In this document: positions 10,690-22,189 of the stretch, piece by piece
How positions within the stretch are numbered: the first letter of the stretch is position 1
Layout of the letters: each line of letters starts with the position of its first letter
Source: Deroplatys truncata
Taxonomy: Eukaryota > Arthropoda > Insecta > Mantodea > Mantidae
Reading direction: 5' to 3'
Length of the DNA: 64,000 bases
Assembly (NCBI GenBank): GCA_030765065.1
Contig: CM060983.1
Coordinates: forward strand, 50,404,067 to 50,468,066
Program-made: the position numbers and the translations under genes
The notes under the pieces: model-generated
Databases searched by the model: none
The model's input: the letters and a program-made list of their open reading frames with translations, nothing else
Told to the model about the DNA's origin: nothing

Positions 10690-12030
10690 CAACTCTAAAG
10701 TAGTTGCGCCATTTACCTATACATCCACATTGGGAGGGCGCTTAGGACCAGCACATCAGTTGAAGCTAATGAGCCTCTATTCGCAGAGAATAACTAACCG
10801 CTTCCTTTGGTATTAAATTACAAGCCAAACCAAAGGGAAGAATGTATAATTACGATATCCCATAAAGCAACACGCTGTGAAGGAACCACAGGAGGCTACA
10901 GGCGGCAGGCAGACAAGCCACAGAGATGTGTGAAAGTCAACAATTCCAGGCTATAAGACCCACTGCTAGAGCTCCTAGACAGTCATTTCGAAGGCCTACC
11001 CGGGCAAGAGCCTAAACCCAGGGTCAGCGCCATCCGAACAGCTCTCCAACCGTAAGGGTTTCCCATGAAGCCAATACCTTGTTTCCTAAAAAGGCTCCAC
11101 CCTGCTTGCGCGAAACTGGAAGTGCATACGCTACTTACGCGCGTCGCCCTGAAAAGGGTGACTACCGAAAAACCTCGGTAGGGCCGACAGCAATCTATCA
11201 TGCCGTCTACCAACTCTCACTCATGGTTGGTGTTGGAGAACATCGGGGTGTCTGACAACCCCGCCTGGGCGGAAAACCAGCCAGACGTACCAAATCTCCC
11301 ATGGGTATTGGGAACCATTGCCCCACCGAATTCAACCCAATCCGAACAACTTCCTATCGAGAGGGGCTCAAATGTTCGGCAAGGCGTACTTCTAGTAACG
11401 TCAGAAAACCAGCCAGACGTACCAAATCTCCCATGGGTATTGGGAACCATTGCCCCACCGAGTTCAACCCAATCCGAACAGCTCCCTGTCGAGAGGGGCT
11501 CGAATGTTCGACCCGGCGTACTTCTAGTAACGTCAGAAAACCAGCCAGACGTACCAAATCTCCCATGGGTATTGGGAACCATTGCCCCACCGAGTTCAAC
11601 CCAATCCGAACAGCTCCCTGTCGAGAGGGGCTCGAATGTTCGACCCGGCGTACTTCTAGTAACGTCAGAAAACCAGCCAGACGTACCAAATCTCCCATGG
11701 GTATTGGGAACCATTGCCCCACCGAGTTCAACCCAATCCGAACAGCTCCCTGTCGAGAGGGGCTCGAATGTTCGACCCGGCGTACTTCTAGTAACGTCAG
11801 AAAACCAGCCAGACGTATCAAATCTCCCATGGGTATTGGGAACCATTGCCCCACCGAGTTCAACCCAATCCGAACAACTCCCTATCGAGAGGGGCTCGAA
11901 TGTTCAACCCGGCGTACTTCTAGTAGCGTCAGAAGTAGGTACCACGAGTGCTTAGGGTCCGCAGCGCCCGCATCACAGCAGCTGAAGGGATCGGAACATC
12001 CCCAACTATGGAGAGAGAGAACTGCCTAAA
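10690..12030. repeat. Family E repeat, GC-richer block containing the 132-bp array
   Basis: Base composition rises sharply against its surroundings. The part after the array (11932-12030, 'accacgagtg...actatgg') matches a diverged copy at 52127-52230. A unit-like segment at about 50490-50571 matches one array unit. The copy near 52 kb ends in a tRNA-like pol III head (minus strand). Family E is therefore probably a large tRNA-headed repeat whose head was lost here beside the SINE at 12030. The left limit is approximate. Confidence 0.55.
11272..11931 (+). repeat. Minisatellite: five 132-bp units
   Basis: Units start at 11272, 11404, 11536, 11668 and 11800, each opening GAAAACCAGCCAGACGTA. Units 2 to 4 are almost identical while the outer two carry more substitutions, the pattern expected of recent internal expansion. 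A 132-bp period is 44 codons, so long ORFs are open in several frames on both strands (for example 11200-11955 plus and 11217-11846 minus). No domain is recognisable and I do not call a protein. Confidence 0.95.
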
Positions 12031-12318
12031 CAGGGCGATGAACGACTAGCAGCCCACTAGTGCTCACGGAGAATAATCTTTCCTCCAAGTAAACACCCAC
12101 GTCATCATTCCAGCACCGCCACGAACGCTAGAAATACACCCAAAAGATGAGAAGGGAACGGACAAAAGGGAAATGATGGAAACGAAACTGTGGTAGAGAG
12201 AAGCCAACCCAACTTTCGCTTACCGACCAGGGAAAACCAATAAAAACCAAAGGAAAGAGTGGACAGTCGACGGGAATCGAAACCGGGACCTCCTGAATGC
12301 GAACCATGTGAGGCTTGT
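12031..12318 (-). repeat. SINE-G copy, minus strand
   Basis: Read on the minus strand, a B box (GGTTTCGATTCCC near 12272-12284) is followed by the 'ggttttccctggtcgg' body and the 'ctctaccac' block shared with the copies at 18.45 and 54.02 kb. It lies between family E and the start of a family A copy. Confidence 0.7.
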
Positions 12319-13143
12319 TCCAACCAAAAATTCGATGTCGAGATTTCACCAGAAATACATGTTCTGAGGTTCCTGAATCCAAAAAGAGTATTTTTGGAAA
12401 AAGGTCCGTGTGTGTGTCTGTGAACACATAACTCAAAAACGAAAAGTCAGATAAATACTAAACTTAGTATTTGGGGTCAATTCCTTCCAAAGATACGATA
12501 AAAGGATTTTAAAGAGAATCCCTCCGCCCCAGACTACCCTTTACAAGGAAGATTTTTCGAAATTTTTGATTTTCTAAAACATTGATCTAATTATTTTAAT
12601 GAAAATACCATATATTAAAGATATTTGCATTATAAATAAAAAGTATGTCTTAAATTTTTTGGGAATAGTCTTTGAACTCCGCTGCATTCGTAAGGAATTT
12701 TGTATATCTTATATAAGTGGTAAACGTTAAACGGTAGACGAAAACATATTACACAAAAAATGTAGAGCACTTTAAAACACAATTTATTTCAAAAGATTTT
12801 TTTTTTTGGCGCAAGCCATTTTTGAAATATCCGTTATTAAAGTTCAAATTATTCATTTCTTGGTCATCCTCTTTAAGTTCTGTCAACATTGAGTTCTTCC
12901 CGCGATGTCATGGAAACATTATGGAATTATAAGGTCCGCATATAGCTTCCAGTTCTTAAACATTTGACTATCGCTGTTCTCTTTGTATCTATAACAAAAT
13001 GTGTAATGTAGCTGTTTCTGTAAAGGTTTATTTGGTTTAAAATGAAGTAGATAGAAAGATAAGCTTCAGTAAGAATAGTCGTACACCCACCAATAAACGA
13101 TAGAGGGTAGGGAAAGTCATGTGAATGTATCATATCAAACATT
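12319..13143 (+). mobile_element. Family A repeat, lacking its hairpin end
   Basis: Begins inside the element at 'ccaaaaattcgat' where the SINE abuts. It ends with a mutated GTAGGGAAAGTCATGTGAATG near 13096-13116. The core belongs to a subgroup with the 'tttgactatcgctgttctc' block. Confidence 0.8.
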
Positions 13144-13146
13144 TTT

Positions 13147-13968
13147 ACTTTCTCTACTACGTATAGTAAGTAGGGGAAGTATTGTATTCCACCCAAAAAT
13201 TCGATACCGAGATTTCACCGGAAATATATGTTTTCAGACCCCCTGAATCCAAAAATGTGTGTGTGTGTGTGTGTGTCTGTGAACAGCATAACTCAGAAAC
13301 GAACAGTCGGATAAACACAAAACTTGATAATTAGGTTCCGTATCTTCCAGAGATGCGACACAAAGGTTTTCAAGAAAATCCCCCCCATCCCAGATTACCC
13401 TTTACATGGAACATTTTTCGATAATTTTAATTTTCTCAAAAATGGCTCTAACGATTTTGATTAAAATATCGTATGTTTAAGATATTTTCATGACAAATAA
13501 AAATGTATATCTCGAATTTTCTGGGAATGTCTCCAAAAGTGTTCTTCATTGTGAACGACTTTTGCATAACTGGTAAACCATAAGAGACAGATCAAATTTT
13601 ACTACACAAAAATATAGATCGCGTTAAAATACACAATTTATGTCATATACATTTTTTTGTTGAGTGAACCATTTTCGAGATATTGCTTGTTATGCCCTTA
13701 AATTTTCCAATACTTTTTCTCAAATGGGAATTCGTTATTCATTTTTTATGTCCTGGTAATGCAAAGAGAATGGAATACTCCACATAGCAACCACCTCTTA
13801 AAATATTTGACTATCGCTTAATGCCTAGCAATTCCCCTTGCATCTACAAGAAAATTAGCAATAAGACTAACATCTCGATAAACATGAAGCATATGGAGAA
13901 TAAGCGTTTGTAAAAATAGTCTGTACAAGAGTAGAGAATGTCATGTGAGTGTAACACATCAGAATTTT
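13147..13968 (+). mobile_element. Family A repeat, full length
   Basis: The best hairpin in the window: ACTTTCTCTACT, loop ACGTATAGTA, AGTAGGGGAAGT, forming 12 pairs with two G-T wobbles. The far end carries GTAGAGAATGTCATGTGAG. It follows the preceding copy head to tail with only a T run between them. A (GT)n tract lies at 13257-13277. Confidence 0.9.
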
Positions 13969-14039
13969 TTTTATTACAGATCACCAAATACTTCATTACA
14001 CATTTGGCTGTAGGTACAAGGCGGACGGAGGAAACCAAA

Positions 14040-14516
14040 TTGACAGTCAGATGTTTTAAGGGATAATGACATCGAGAGAAACAAAGGAATAGCGACAGTA
14101 CTTTAAAGACAAATTCAAACCAATAATTACGAATATCTCGGAAATGAAGTGATGAGGCAGAAAAAAGTTGAAGATATATATTTTATTTATCATGAAAGTA
14201 TACACTATTAATATGCGGTGTTTTAATCAAAATACTATATTTATAAACATTTTACATGCAAAAGGTAGTTTGTGGTGGGGGATTTTTATGAAAATATTCT
14301 TGTCGCATCTTTGGAAGATATTAAACTTAAATCCACTAAGTTTATTATTTATCGTACTTTTCGTTTTTGAGTTAAGATTGATATTCACGGGCACACACAT
14401 AACTTTTTTGGATTCAGGGAGTCTCAAAATGTGTACGTGTTTCCGGTGAAATCCTGGTAATGAATTTTTGGCTGGAATGCAAATAATTCTTCTAATTACT
14501 ATAGGTAAGTAAAGAT
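14040..14516 (-). mobile_element. Family A repeat, 5' truncated and internally deleted
   Basis: Starts in the core and ends in a decayed hairpin at 'ctataggtaagtaaag'. The hairpin arms no longer match well, suggesting an older copy. Confidence 0.6.
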
Positions 14517-14908
14517 GTTATAAAAAGTGCACTTTTTGACCCAACTTTCGTACATGTCCCCCTAAGGCAAAATGCCAGTATTTCTACAATGAACACGAAA
14601 ATGCCTTCTTTATATAACCGTGTCTCTGCTATAAATATGGAAGTACAGGACGGCCCGGTATCCACGAATCAATAGAAGGGTTGGACAGAAAGAAATATTC
14701 ATTCTTCATTCTGCAGTCAATGATTAATTACTTCTTTTGTTGCCTGTTCGAGGAAAGGATAGTCGAATACAAGGAAGGCATATTTAATAATGTGTCTTGG
14801 AATCAACGAAACCCTAAAAAGGGCATATAAGGGTCTACTAGCTTGATCCATAATTACACAGGTGATGTAAAGCACTTCGCTGTCGTTCCTTCCCTACTTA
14901 CTACAATA
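14517..14908. other. No recognised gene
   Basis: No long ORF, tRNA-like head or transposon motif was seen. Confidence 0.4.
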
Positions 14909-15780
14909 ATCTGATGTACTACATTCACATAACGTTCTCCACCCACTATAATGTATTTTTATCTGTCCTGTCTATTCTTAAAACAGATTATTTTTTTGTC
15001 TACATCTTGTTAATCGAGATAAAAAGTTTGCAGAAATACTTTCATTGCAAATTCCGTTATCTTTCGAAAGTTAAATTTCTTATCTACTTCATTTTAATCG
15101 AGATAAACCATTCCAAAAATAGCTGGAGCGACAATCAAATGTTTTAGAAATTGACGCTATATACTGATCTTAAAATTCATACTCTTTCTATGACATCGCG
15201 AGAAACAACTGAAAATCGACAAGAATGTCTAAGTATCGAAAAATTCGAACCATTAATAACGAATATCTCCGAAATGGCTGGTGCCACAAAAAAGTTGTTT
15301 GAAGTAAATCGCGTGCTTTAAAGAGATCTACATTTCTTGCGAAGTACGTTTTCGTCTGTCGCTTAACGTTTCCCAATTATACACGATTATACAAAATTCC
15401 TTCCAAATGAAGAGGATTTCACAACCTATTTCCAGAAAACTGTAGGTATGTAAACATCTATTATATATGGTATATTAAAAAAACGTTAGAGCAATTTTGT
15501 TTAGTAAATCAAACGTTTTAAAAAATGTTCCATGTAATCGGCGGTTTGGGACAGGGGAATTTTCTAAAAAATCTTCGTATCGCATATTTGGAAGAAATTG
15601 AACTTAAATACTAAGTTAGGCATTTATCCTACTTTTCATTTTTGAGTTATGCTCTTCACGGACATACACACGGATCTTTTTCTAAAAATGCCTTTTTTTA
15701 TTTAGGGTACCTCAAAAATGTATTTCCGTTGAAGTTTCGCTATCGATTTTTTGGGTGGAATTCCTCTACCTACGGACGTG
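14909..15780 (-). mobile_element. Family A repeat, diverged
   Basis: Starts CTGATGTACTACATTCACAT and reaches a decayed hairpin end near 15775. The core keeps the 'aacaactga' and 'ttcgtatcgcat' blocks. Confidence 0.7.
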
Positions 15781-15794
15781 GTAGCGAAATTGAA

Positions 15795-16335
15795 AAGTGG
15801 GTTGGAATATGCTGATTTTGAAATTTCGTATCCTTTGCATGGCATCACGGAAACAAAAGAATGGTGACCAAAACCTTCAAAATATATAATTAGACATTTA
15901 AAACCAATAACAATAAATATCTCTCAAATGATCAAGTACACACACACACAAAACGTATTTAATACTAAGTATACAATTTAACCAGATCTATATATTTCGT
16001 GTAGTGAGGTTTTGTTTGTCTCTTTGGCTTACCAATTGTACAAAATTATATAAAATACATTGAGAATGAAAGGGTCTCAACGGGTTATTCTCAGAAATTT
16101 CATTTAGCCATGGTAGCTTTAACATTTGCTATTTTAATCACAATATTAAGGGCTATTCTTGAAGAAATTCAATACCACCAAAAAAAAACTATTAATGTAG
16201 GGAATTTTCTTCCGAATTTTTCTGTCGCATCTCTGGAAGTTATATATTGTAGTAGTTACGGTTCTATTTTACAAGAATCTGATAAATTCAATTTTATAAA
16301 GTTTGAGATATTCAGGACGAAAGTTAAATAACACC
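15795..16335 (-). mobile_element. Family A repeat, old partial copy
   Basis: Core blocks ('catcacggaaacaaaag', 'aatatctctcaaatg', 'gtcgcatctctgg') occur in order with many substitutions. Neither terminus is recognisable. Confidence 0.5.
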
Positions 16336-16659
16336 ATGAAATTGGCTTTAGAATTCTTACAAGTCATTTCCTTAATGGTTTATGCAAGCAGGGGTTATAT
16401 CGTATGCTTTTTAGTGGAAATGATCACCTTAGGTTCACGAAAGGTTTGACACATGGGTAATGCAAATCAGGCTGACACCGCTTACATCAGTGCCGTGTGA
16501 GGCACATGGTCAGCATACTCCTCGAGTATTTAAACTTGAGAATCTTTGTCGGCTCTCTCTGCCTATCACTCGCCTAACAGGACTCTGTAACTATTAAACC
16601 TTTCAATTTATTTTGTTTTAGTTTTAAACTTTGACATAGGCTCTAGGCACGAGGAGGGT

Positions 16660-17295
16660 GGAACACCAGAGGGAAGAATTGCATTGTACCCAAAAATTCG
16701 ATACCGAGATATCCTGGAAGCACAAGCTTTGAGACTTCCTGAATGCATAAAAAAATTTAGAAAAAGGCGCATGTGTGTGTGTAAACAGCATAACTCAAAA
16801 ACGAAAAGTCGGTTAAACACCAAACTTGGTAATTAAACTCCTAGCTACCCTTTACATAGAATATTCTTCTAAATGTTTGATTTTCTAAAAAATGGCTCTA
16901 AAGAATTTGATCGAAATACCATATATTACATATATTTACATGAAAAATAAAATGTATATCTCGTACCATAAGCCATTTCACAAATATCCGTTATTAATGG
17001 CTCGAATTGTTCAATACTTTGTTATTCTCTTTAAGACCTGTCGATATGCAGTTTCTCGCGATGTTATAGAAACAGTGTGGAATTTTAAGGTCAGCTTATA
17101 GCTTCCAGTTCTAAAACTTTAGCCGATCGCTGTTTCCTTTGTGTCTATAACGAAATATATAATGTAGCTATTTCTGCAAATGCTTATCACAATTAAAATG
17201 AAGTATTTAGTAAAATAAACTTTCATAAGAATATTTTGTATACGCTCTGATAAACAATAGAGGGTAGACAAAGTAATGAGAATGTATTGTATAAG
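16660..17295 (+). mobile_element. Family A repeat, diverged
   Basis: Starts near the decayed hairpin end ('gggaagaattgcattg') and ends GTAGACAAAGTAATGAGAATG. Internal deletions shorten the core. Confidence 0.65.
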
Positions 17296-18210
17296 ATATT
17301 TTTCATTAAATATAATAGGTTTATGTTTGTTTTTGATCCAAAATTTAAAATTAAATAGGTTTGTTCGTTATAAATTGTAGTTTTATATCAAGAAATTAAA
17401 GCTTCAATTATAATTTTGTTATATCTTTTAGTTTCTTGGTATGACACACTTGTGTTTGTTTATACACCGCGTGGGGTCATAAATAAATAAGGTAAATTGA
17501 AGATTAAATAAATAATGAAACGCTCTCGCAAATCTTAATATTTTACAATTAGTAGAAAATAAACACAAATCTATTTAACTGAGAAACTGAGTTATTCTGA
17601 TAAAAAATTCTCTAAGAGCGTTTAAATCAAAGAAACACTTTTCTGTGTAATAAACTTATCCAAAGTTTTAATTTACGTTACCTACATAATCAAAATATGC
17701 TCCATTCATTCTGAAACACTGAATATGAGACGAGTTCTCTTGTTACTGTAACTACAGAAGCATTTGAAATCCTGAGATTAAATTCCATCAGCTGTTCGCA
17801 AAATGATGAATACATTGCTGGCGTATTTTTGTATGAAATTTCACCCGCTTTAATTAGTCACAGAAATATTTGCTATTCACACGTAGAAAGGTTGTATACA
17901 TGTGTCACATTCAATCATACATTAAAAATATGTATCAGCCTTACCTCTATGAATTATTGGTGGTTTGTATAACACGCGCTGGTTTGAATGCTTTCAACAC
18001 TAATAGGAATGTGATGGGTTTATAGGAAACAAACATTCCATATTTAAAATTAATACAAGTCTGAAATCTTTCGGGTAATTAAAAGCGTAATTTTGGTCCG
18101 CTTGCAGGTATTATGACACCATATTTGTATTCTCTGTACCCTTTGCATGCCTAAGGTACGGAAAACATTGTGATTCTCACAAAACAATTATTTTGGGGAT
18201 CCTAACATGA
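17296..18210. other. No recognised gene
   Basis: Strongly AT-rich with no ORF of note. Nothing was assigned. Confidence 0.4.
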
Positions 18211-18444
18211 AATATCTGATTTGTCACATTTACATGACTTTCCCCACCTTCTATCGCTTTTTATCGGCTACCAAATAATTCTTATGAAAGTTTATTTCTG
18301 TACTTCATTTTAATCCAAATAAACCTTTTCAGAAATAGCTAAATCACACATTTCGTTATAGATAACAAAGAGAAGAGCGATAGTCAGATGTTTAAGAACA
18401 GGACGTTATACGCTGCCCTTAAAATTCTATAATTGGCTCATGCC

Positions 18445-18955
18445 AAAAAAAAAGAAGTCTGTGGCCCGCATTCGGGAGGTCCCGGGATCGATCCCCGGCG
18501 ACCGCCTCTCTGACCCTTGGGTTTTTCGTGGTTTCCCCGGGTCAAAGGCGAATGCTGGGGTGAGTATTTTTCTACCACTCATTTCCTGTACCCCATCCTA
18601 TTGTCATCTGTTTCAGGGTTTTAGGACCAAGCGACGGTATCCGGTGAGTTGCGGCTGGACGGTGGCTTGCGCTTTGTAAAAGTTTCTTCCCTGGCGTCAA
18701 TTTTGGGGACTGCTCAGTTAGGTCTCTCCTGTGAGTGGGCTCCGCCCTGTGGTCAGAGATTGGTGGCATGTAGGCAGGGGCCGGCGTCCTCGGTAAGCGT
18801 TCTGTCTGGAAAAGTTAGGGAACCCGTCCACTTTTGTCGCCCTTCGGAACTCCCCGTTTCATCTCTCCCTCCAAAGGGTCATATTGTAAGCAAAAAAGGG
18901 TCGTTACTGCGTATTTGCGGTGCTCCGTCTCGGTTTCGGGGGACCCCCCAGAAAA
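18445..18955 (+). repeat. SINE-G copy with GC-rich tail
   Basis: A B-box-like GGGATCGATCCCC (18484-18496) follows 'gcattcgggaggtc'. The body includes 'gggtttttcgtggtttcccc' and 'aggcgaatgctgggg', both shared with 54.02 kb. A GC-rich tail of uncertain origin continues to about 18955. The ORFs across it have no recognisable domain. Confidence 0.7.
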
Positions 18956-18959
18956 TTAA

Positions 18960-19095
18960 ATTGAGTTTTATTTATGGATACTCCTTAACTGCTGTGGTCC
19001 TTAGCGTCCCATTCTATATTGGACGTGAAAGACCGGTAATTTTGTTCAGATGCCTTGAGGTCCTTTCACGTGCCGTAAATCTGGGATATGTACAT
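18960..19095 (-). repeat. SINE-F fragment (body only)
   Basis: On the minus strand this carries the 'aaaattaccggtctttcac' and 'gaatgggacgctaagg' blocks of SINE-F. The tRNA-like head is missing. Confidence 0.7.
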
Positions 19096-19513
19096 AGGTA
19101 CCTTTATCTTTACCTTTTACCAGTTATGCAACGTTATATAAATGTCTTTCCGAATGAAGAGGACTTCACAGATTAATCCCAGAAAATTCACCATGTAAAT
19201 ATGTCTAATATATGGTATTTTAATCAAAATCGTTAGCCATTTTTATAAAATACAAAATTTTTAAAAAACATTTCATGAAAAGGTTGGTATGGATGAGGGG
19301 GGATTTTATTGAAAATCTTCGTGTTGCATCTTTAGAAGGTACTGAACCTAAGTATTAAGTTTGGTGTTTATCCGAATTTTCGTTTTTACGTTATGCTGTT
19401 TACACACCCGCGTGCCCGAACCTTTTTCTAGAAATGTTTTATTATTTTTTAATTCAAGGATCAAATCTCGCCCTCGAATGTTTTCTCTACCGACTATGTA
19501 CGGGTGGAGAAAG

Positions 19514-20170
19514 TAGAATAGAATAGGTTAGAATAGAATAAACTTTATTTGTACATTCTTTTTTCACACAATCCTTTTTACAATATTCCACTTTTAAACT
19601 AACTTAACCTATATGCAAATTTTCTTGCCCTATGTTCTACCTATACTGCTCATTTTTCCTGGCACGCTGGCCTTATGGCTCAGCTGAGCATCCCTTGCTA
19701 CCCTTAATCACCTATGATCCATCCTCTCCCTCCTCCATTTGCCCTTCTACCTTTCTTATCTCTCTTACTTTTCTAATCCATTTTACTTTCTTTAAGAACT
19801 CCCCCAAATTTTTATTTTTCTTTTCTTGTTAAAATTTTAATTGCCTATTTTTCCATCCATTATTTTTTCCCCATTTTTCCTCCCATACTGCTAATTCTTT
19901 GCATTCTGTCATATAATACTCTGTAGGTACTTTCACTACCTCCGTATAGTTCACAAATTCCGCTTTTTCTACCTCTTAGCCCACTCAGGTACATTGATCC
20001 TGTTCTCATCCTTGGAAACGCTTCTTTATCAGCTGTATTACAATAATCCACATACATTTCTCTTCCCCATTTCGCTTTTACTGATCTATAGAACATTAGT
20101 GATTTTTTATTCTCTAAGCTTCCCCAAATCTCTTGTCTTTCTATGTCCTCCACTCTGTTTGTTACTGTTC
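19514..20170 (-). mobile_element. Non-LTR retrotransposon (LINE) 3'-end fragment
   Basis: On the minus strand an ORF of up to 127 codons (19860-20243) ends in a RMRTGSMYLSGLRGRKSGIC-type segment. This resembles the C-terminal tail downstream of RT in Jockey/CR1-like LINEs, where a CxxC...H...C knuckle is expected; here it is decayed. Downstream come an AATAAA-like signal and a (GAATA)n/(ATTCT)n-type tail at 19514-19548 that abuts family A. Clade is uncertain and no RT domain is present. Confidence 0.55.
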
Positions 20171-20171
20171 T

Positions 20172-20246
20172 GCAGAAGCCGTTGCTATGTAGAGAAAGTA
20201 ATAAACGATACTGGATACAAAGAGTAATGTGAATGTAACACATTTA
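20172..20246 (+). mobile_element. Family A 3'-end fragment
   Basis: Terminal block with GTAGAGAAAGT and a following 'agtaatgtgaatgtaacac'. Confidence 0.6.
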
Positions 20247-20249
20247 GAT

Positions 20250-20848
20250 TTTTAAGTCCAGCAAAGCCGTGGTGTTGTTAAAGTTTCAGAATGCTAATGG
20301 ATTTGGTTCTGCAGTTGCAGAAACTATGAAAGTCTGGTATACATTATATATTCTGGAAACACGCTGTTCCTCTTTTTTATATCCAGCCATGTGTGTTGTA
20401 GGATAAACATGCAACGGAGCTTAGCTGGACGTTCGTGTTTTGTATCCAACCAGCTCTGACATACCTGGTGAAGAGTTGGACATTTGCACTTGTTGGAGTT
20501 TGCATGACGTTGTTAACATAATACAGAAATGATACCGTTTTCTCTCTGCCCGTGTTGCTAAACTTGATAAAAACTGCTTCACACAACACAGCGATGTACC
20601 ACAGTAATGTGAACATTAGAGGTAAATGATAATTCACATCGCTGAGTCCTGGAGAGAGAGACAGCGGCGCATTGGATACAAGGTCTGCTACTAAACACTC
20701 TTCTATTTTCCATAAACAGCGATTCTAACAGCCTCTGTGGTCCATTTGACAGTATTCTAACCTCTAATCCCGAAAGTCCCTCCGCAGAGAATGAAACTGT
20801 GAATGTTAATGTGTTTCATAGCGAAAATGCATAAAATAATCCTTAAAG
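20250..20848. other. No recognised gene
   Basis: Only an unrecognised 86-codon ORF on the minus strand (20377-20637). Confidence 0.4.
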
Positions 20849-20849
20849 A

Positions 20850-21135
20850 AGATCTCATGTGTTATATTCACACGGCTTTCTCTATCCACTATAATTTTTT
20901 ACATAAATTTACAAACTATTCTTACAAAAACTTATTCTCTGTGTACTTACTTCATATTAGCCGCGATAAATGTTTGCAGAAATAGTTGCATTACGCCTTT
21001 CGTTGTAAGCAAGAGGGATACAGGAGACTGAAGCAATAGCTAAACTTTAAAATCCAGGTCGCCGTGGCTTTGAAACGCCATGCTATTTCCATGACATCGC
21101 AAGAGAAACAACTGAATGGTGACAACATTGTACTA
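20850..21135 (-). mobile_element. Family A repeat, 5' part only
   Basis: Starts CTCATGTGTTATATTCACAC and stops at 'aacaactgaatggtgac'. Confidence 0.7.
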
Positions 21136-22185
21136 TTCGATACCGTAATAATTGACGGGAATAGAGAAACAATATTAAGATAAGAAATAATTGCAATAAA
21201 TTATTTCCATATACTAAATCAATATATAAGATAATAAGCTTTAGTTGAAAGATTTTCCCAGAAAAAAGATGGTTCTTAGCGATTCATGTTAGGCAAAGTC
21301 ATTAACTATAGCCGAAGGAGCGAATGTATTCGCTTAAACATTTTGGGAAAGCAGTTTAGAGTTAAGTTCAGTACGCTTGAACAGACACATAAGCCAATTT
21401 TGAAAAGGAGATGTGAAAGGTATTTCTGAGATTTTAACGTTAGTGGGGAGTAATAAAGTAGCGGAGCTAAAATTAGTAAATGTTCATTCAATTTAAATCA
21501 GAGACTTACTCTGGTACCGCCACCGGTACTTATTACTCGTGTGATGTTTTAAGCACTTAGTGACGCGCATGCCTATGATTTCGCGGCGATCATGAGGGAT
21601 CCTTCAGAGCAACATTTTAGCGATTCACGGCAAGTTAAGCTTCTAATTTCTTGTAGTGGAAACAGTTTCGAATACTACAATTCCGAATTAGTTCGTTTAT
21701 CTTCAACGGATCGGCAACTGGCTTCAATAGCTCAAGTATTATATCACATTAAATTTCTCATTCAGTTTAAACTGGTGGTGTCCTTTCACAATACACTCAC
21801 GCATACCCTGAAAAAGTGCTTATAACTCTACCACTGGAGCAGCTGGTGCACGGGACAACAGAACGAGCTACGAGACAACGACATCAAAAGCAATAACATC
21901 TCTTATGATAAGGTATGTGTTTATTATCATTATAAATGAAACTATGAGAACGGGAGGCGGTTATGCGATATTATAATTGTTTCGGAGGGAATACCAACCG
22001 TGGCGACCGAGCAGCCGTGCGGTGGAAAAGGGCTGTCCAATTAGCAGGGAAAAGTAACCAGTTGGTGAGTTAAATTTTTTTTAAGTCTGAGGGTTCACAA
22101 GGATTAATATCTATTAACTGTATGTAATTTGTTGTGTTTCATTTGTTGTCTTGTTTAATATGGAGAAAAAACTGCAAAACTTAAT
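21136..22185. other. No recognised gene
   Basis: Several short ORFs without motifs. Nothing else was assigned. Confidence 0.4.
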
Positions 22186-22189
22186 TTTT

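Larger units (their letters stand above)
18213..19513 (-). mobile_element. Family A repeat, split by two SINE-type insertions
   Basis: 18213-18440 and 19112-19513 are the two halves of one copy. The first stops at 'ctcatgcc' and the second resumes at 'cagttatgcaacg'. Roughly 670 bp of SINE-like, GC-richer DNA lies between. The far end is a decayed hairpin. Confidence 0.75.

Noticed and set aside
11200..12029. Long overlapping ORFs on both strands (up to 251 codons) as protein genes
   Set aside because: All follow from a 132-bp tandem repeat whose length is a multiple of three. Several frames are open equally and none has a recognisable domain.
18649..19176. 175-codon plus-strand ORF as a gene
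   Set aside because: Spans the SINE-G tail, a reversed SINE-F fragment and family A sequence, so it is a chance mosaic frame.
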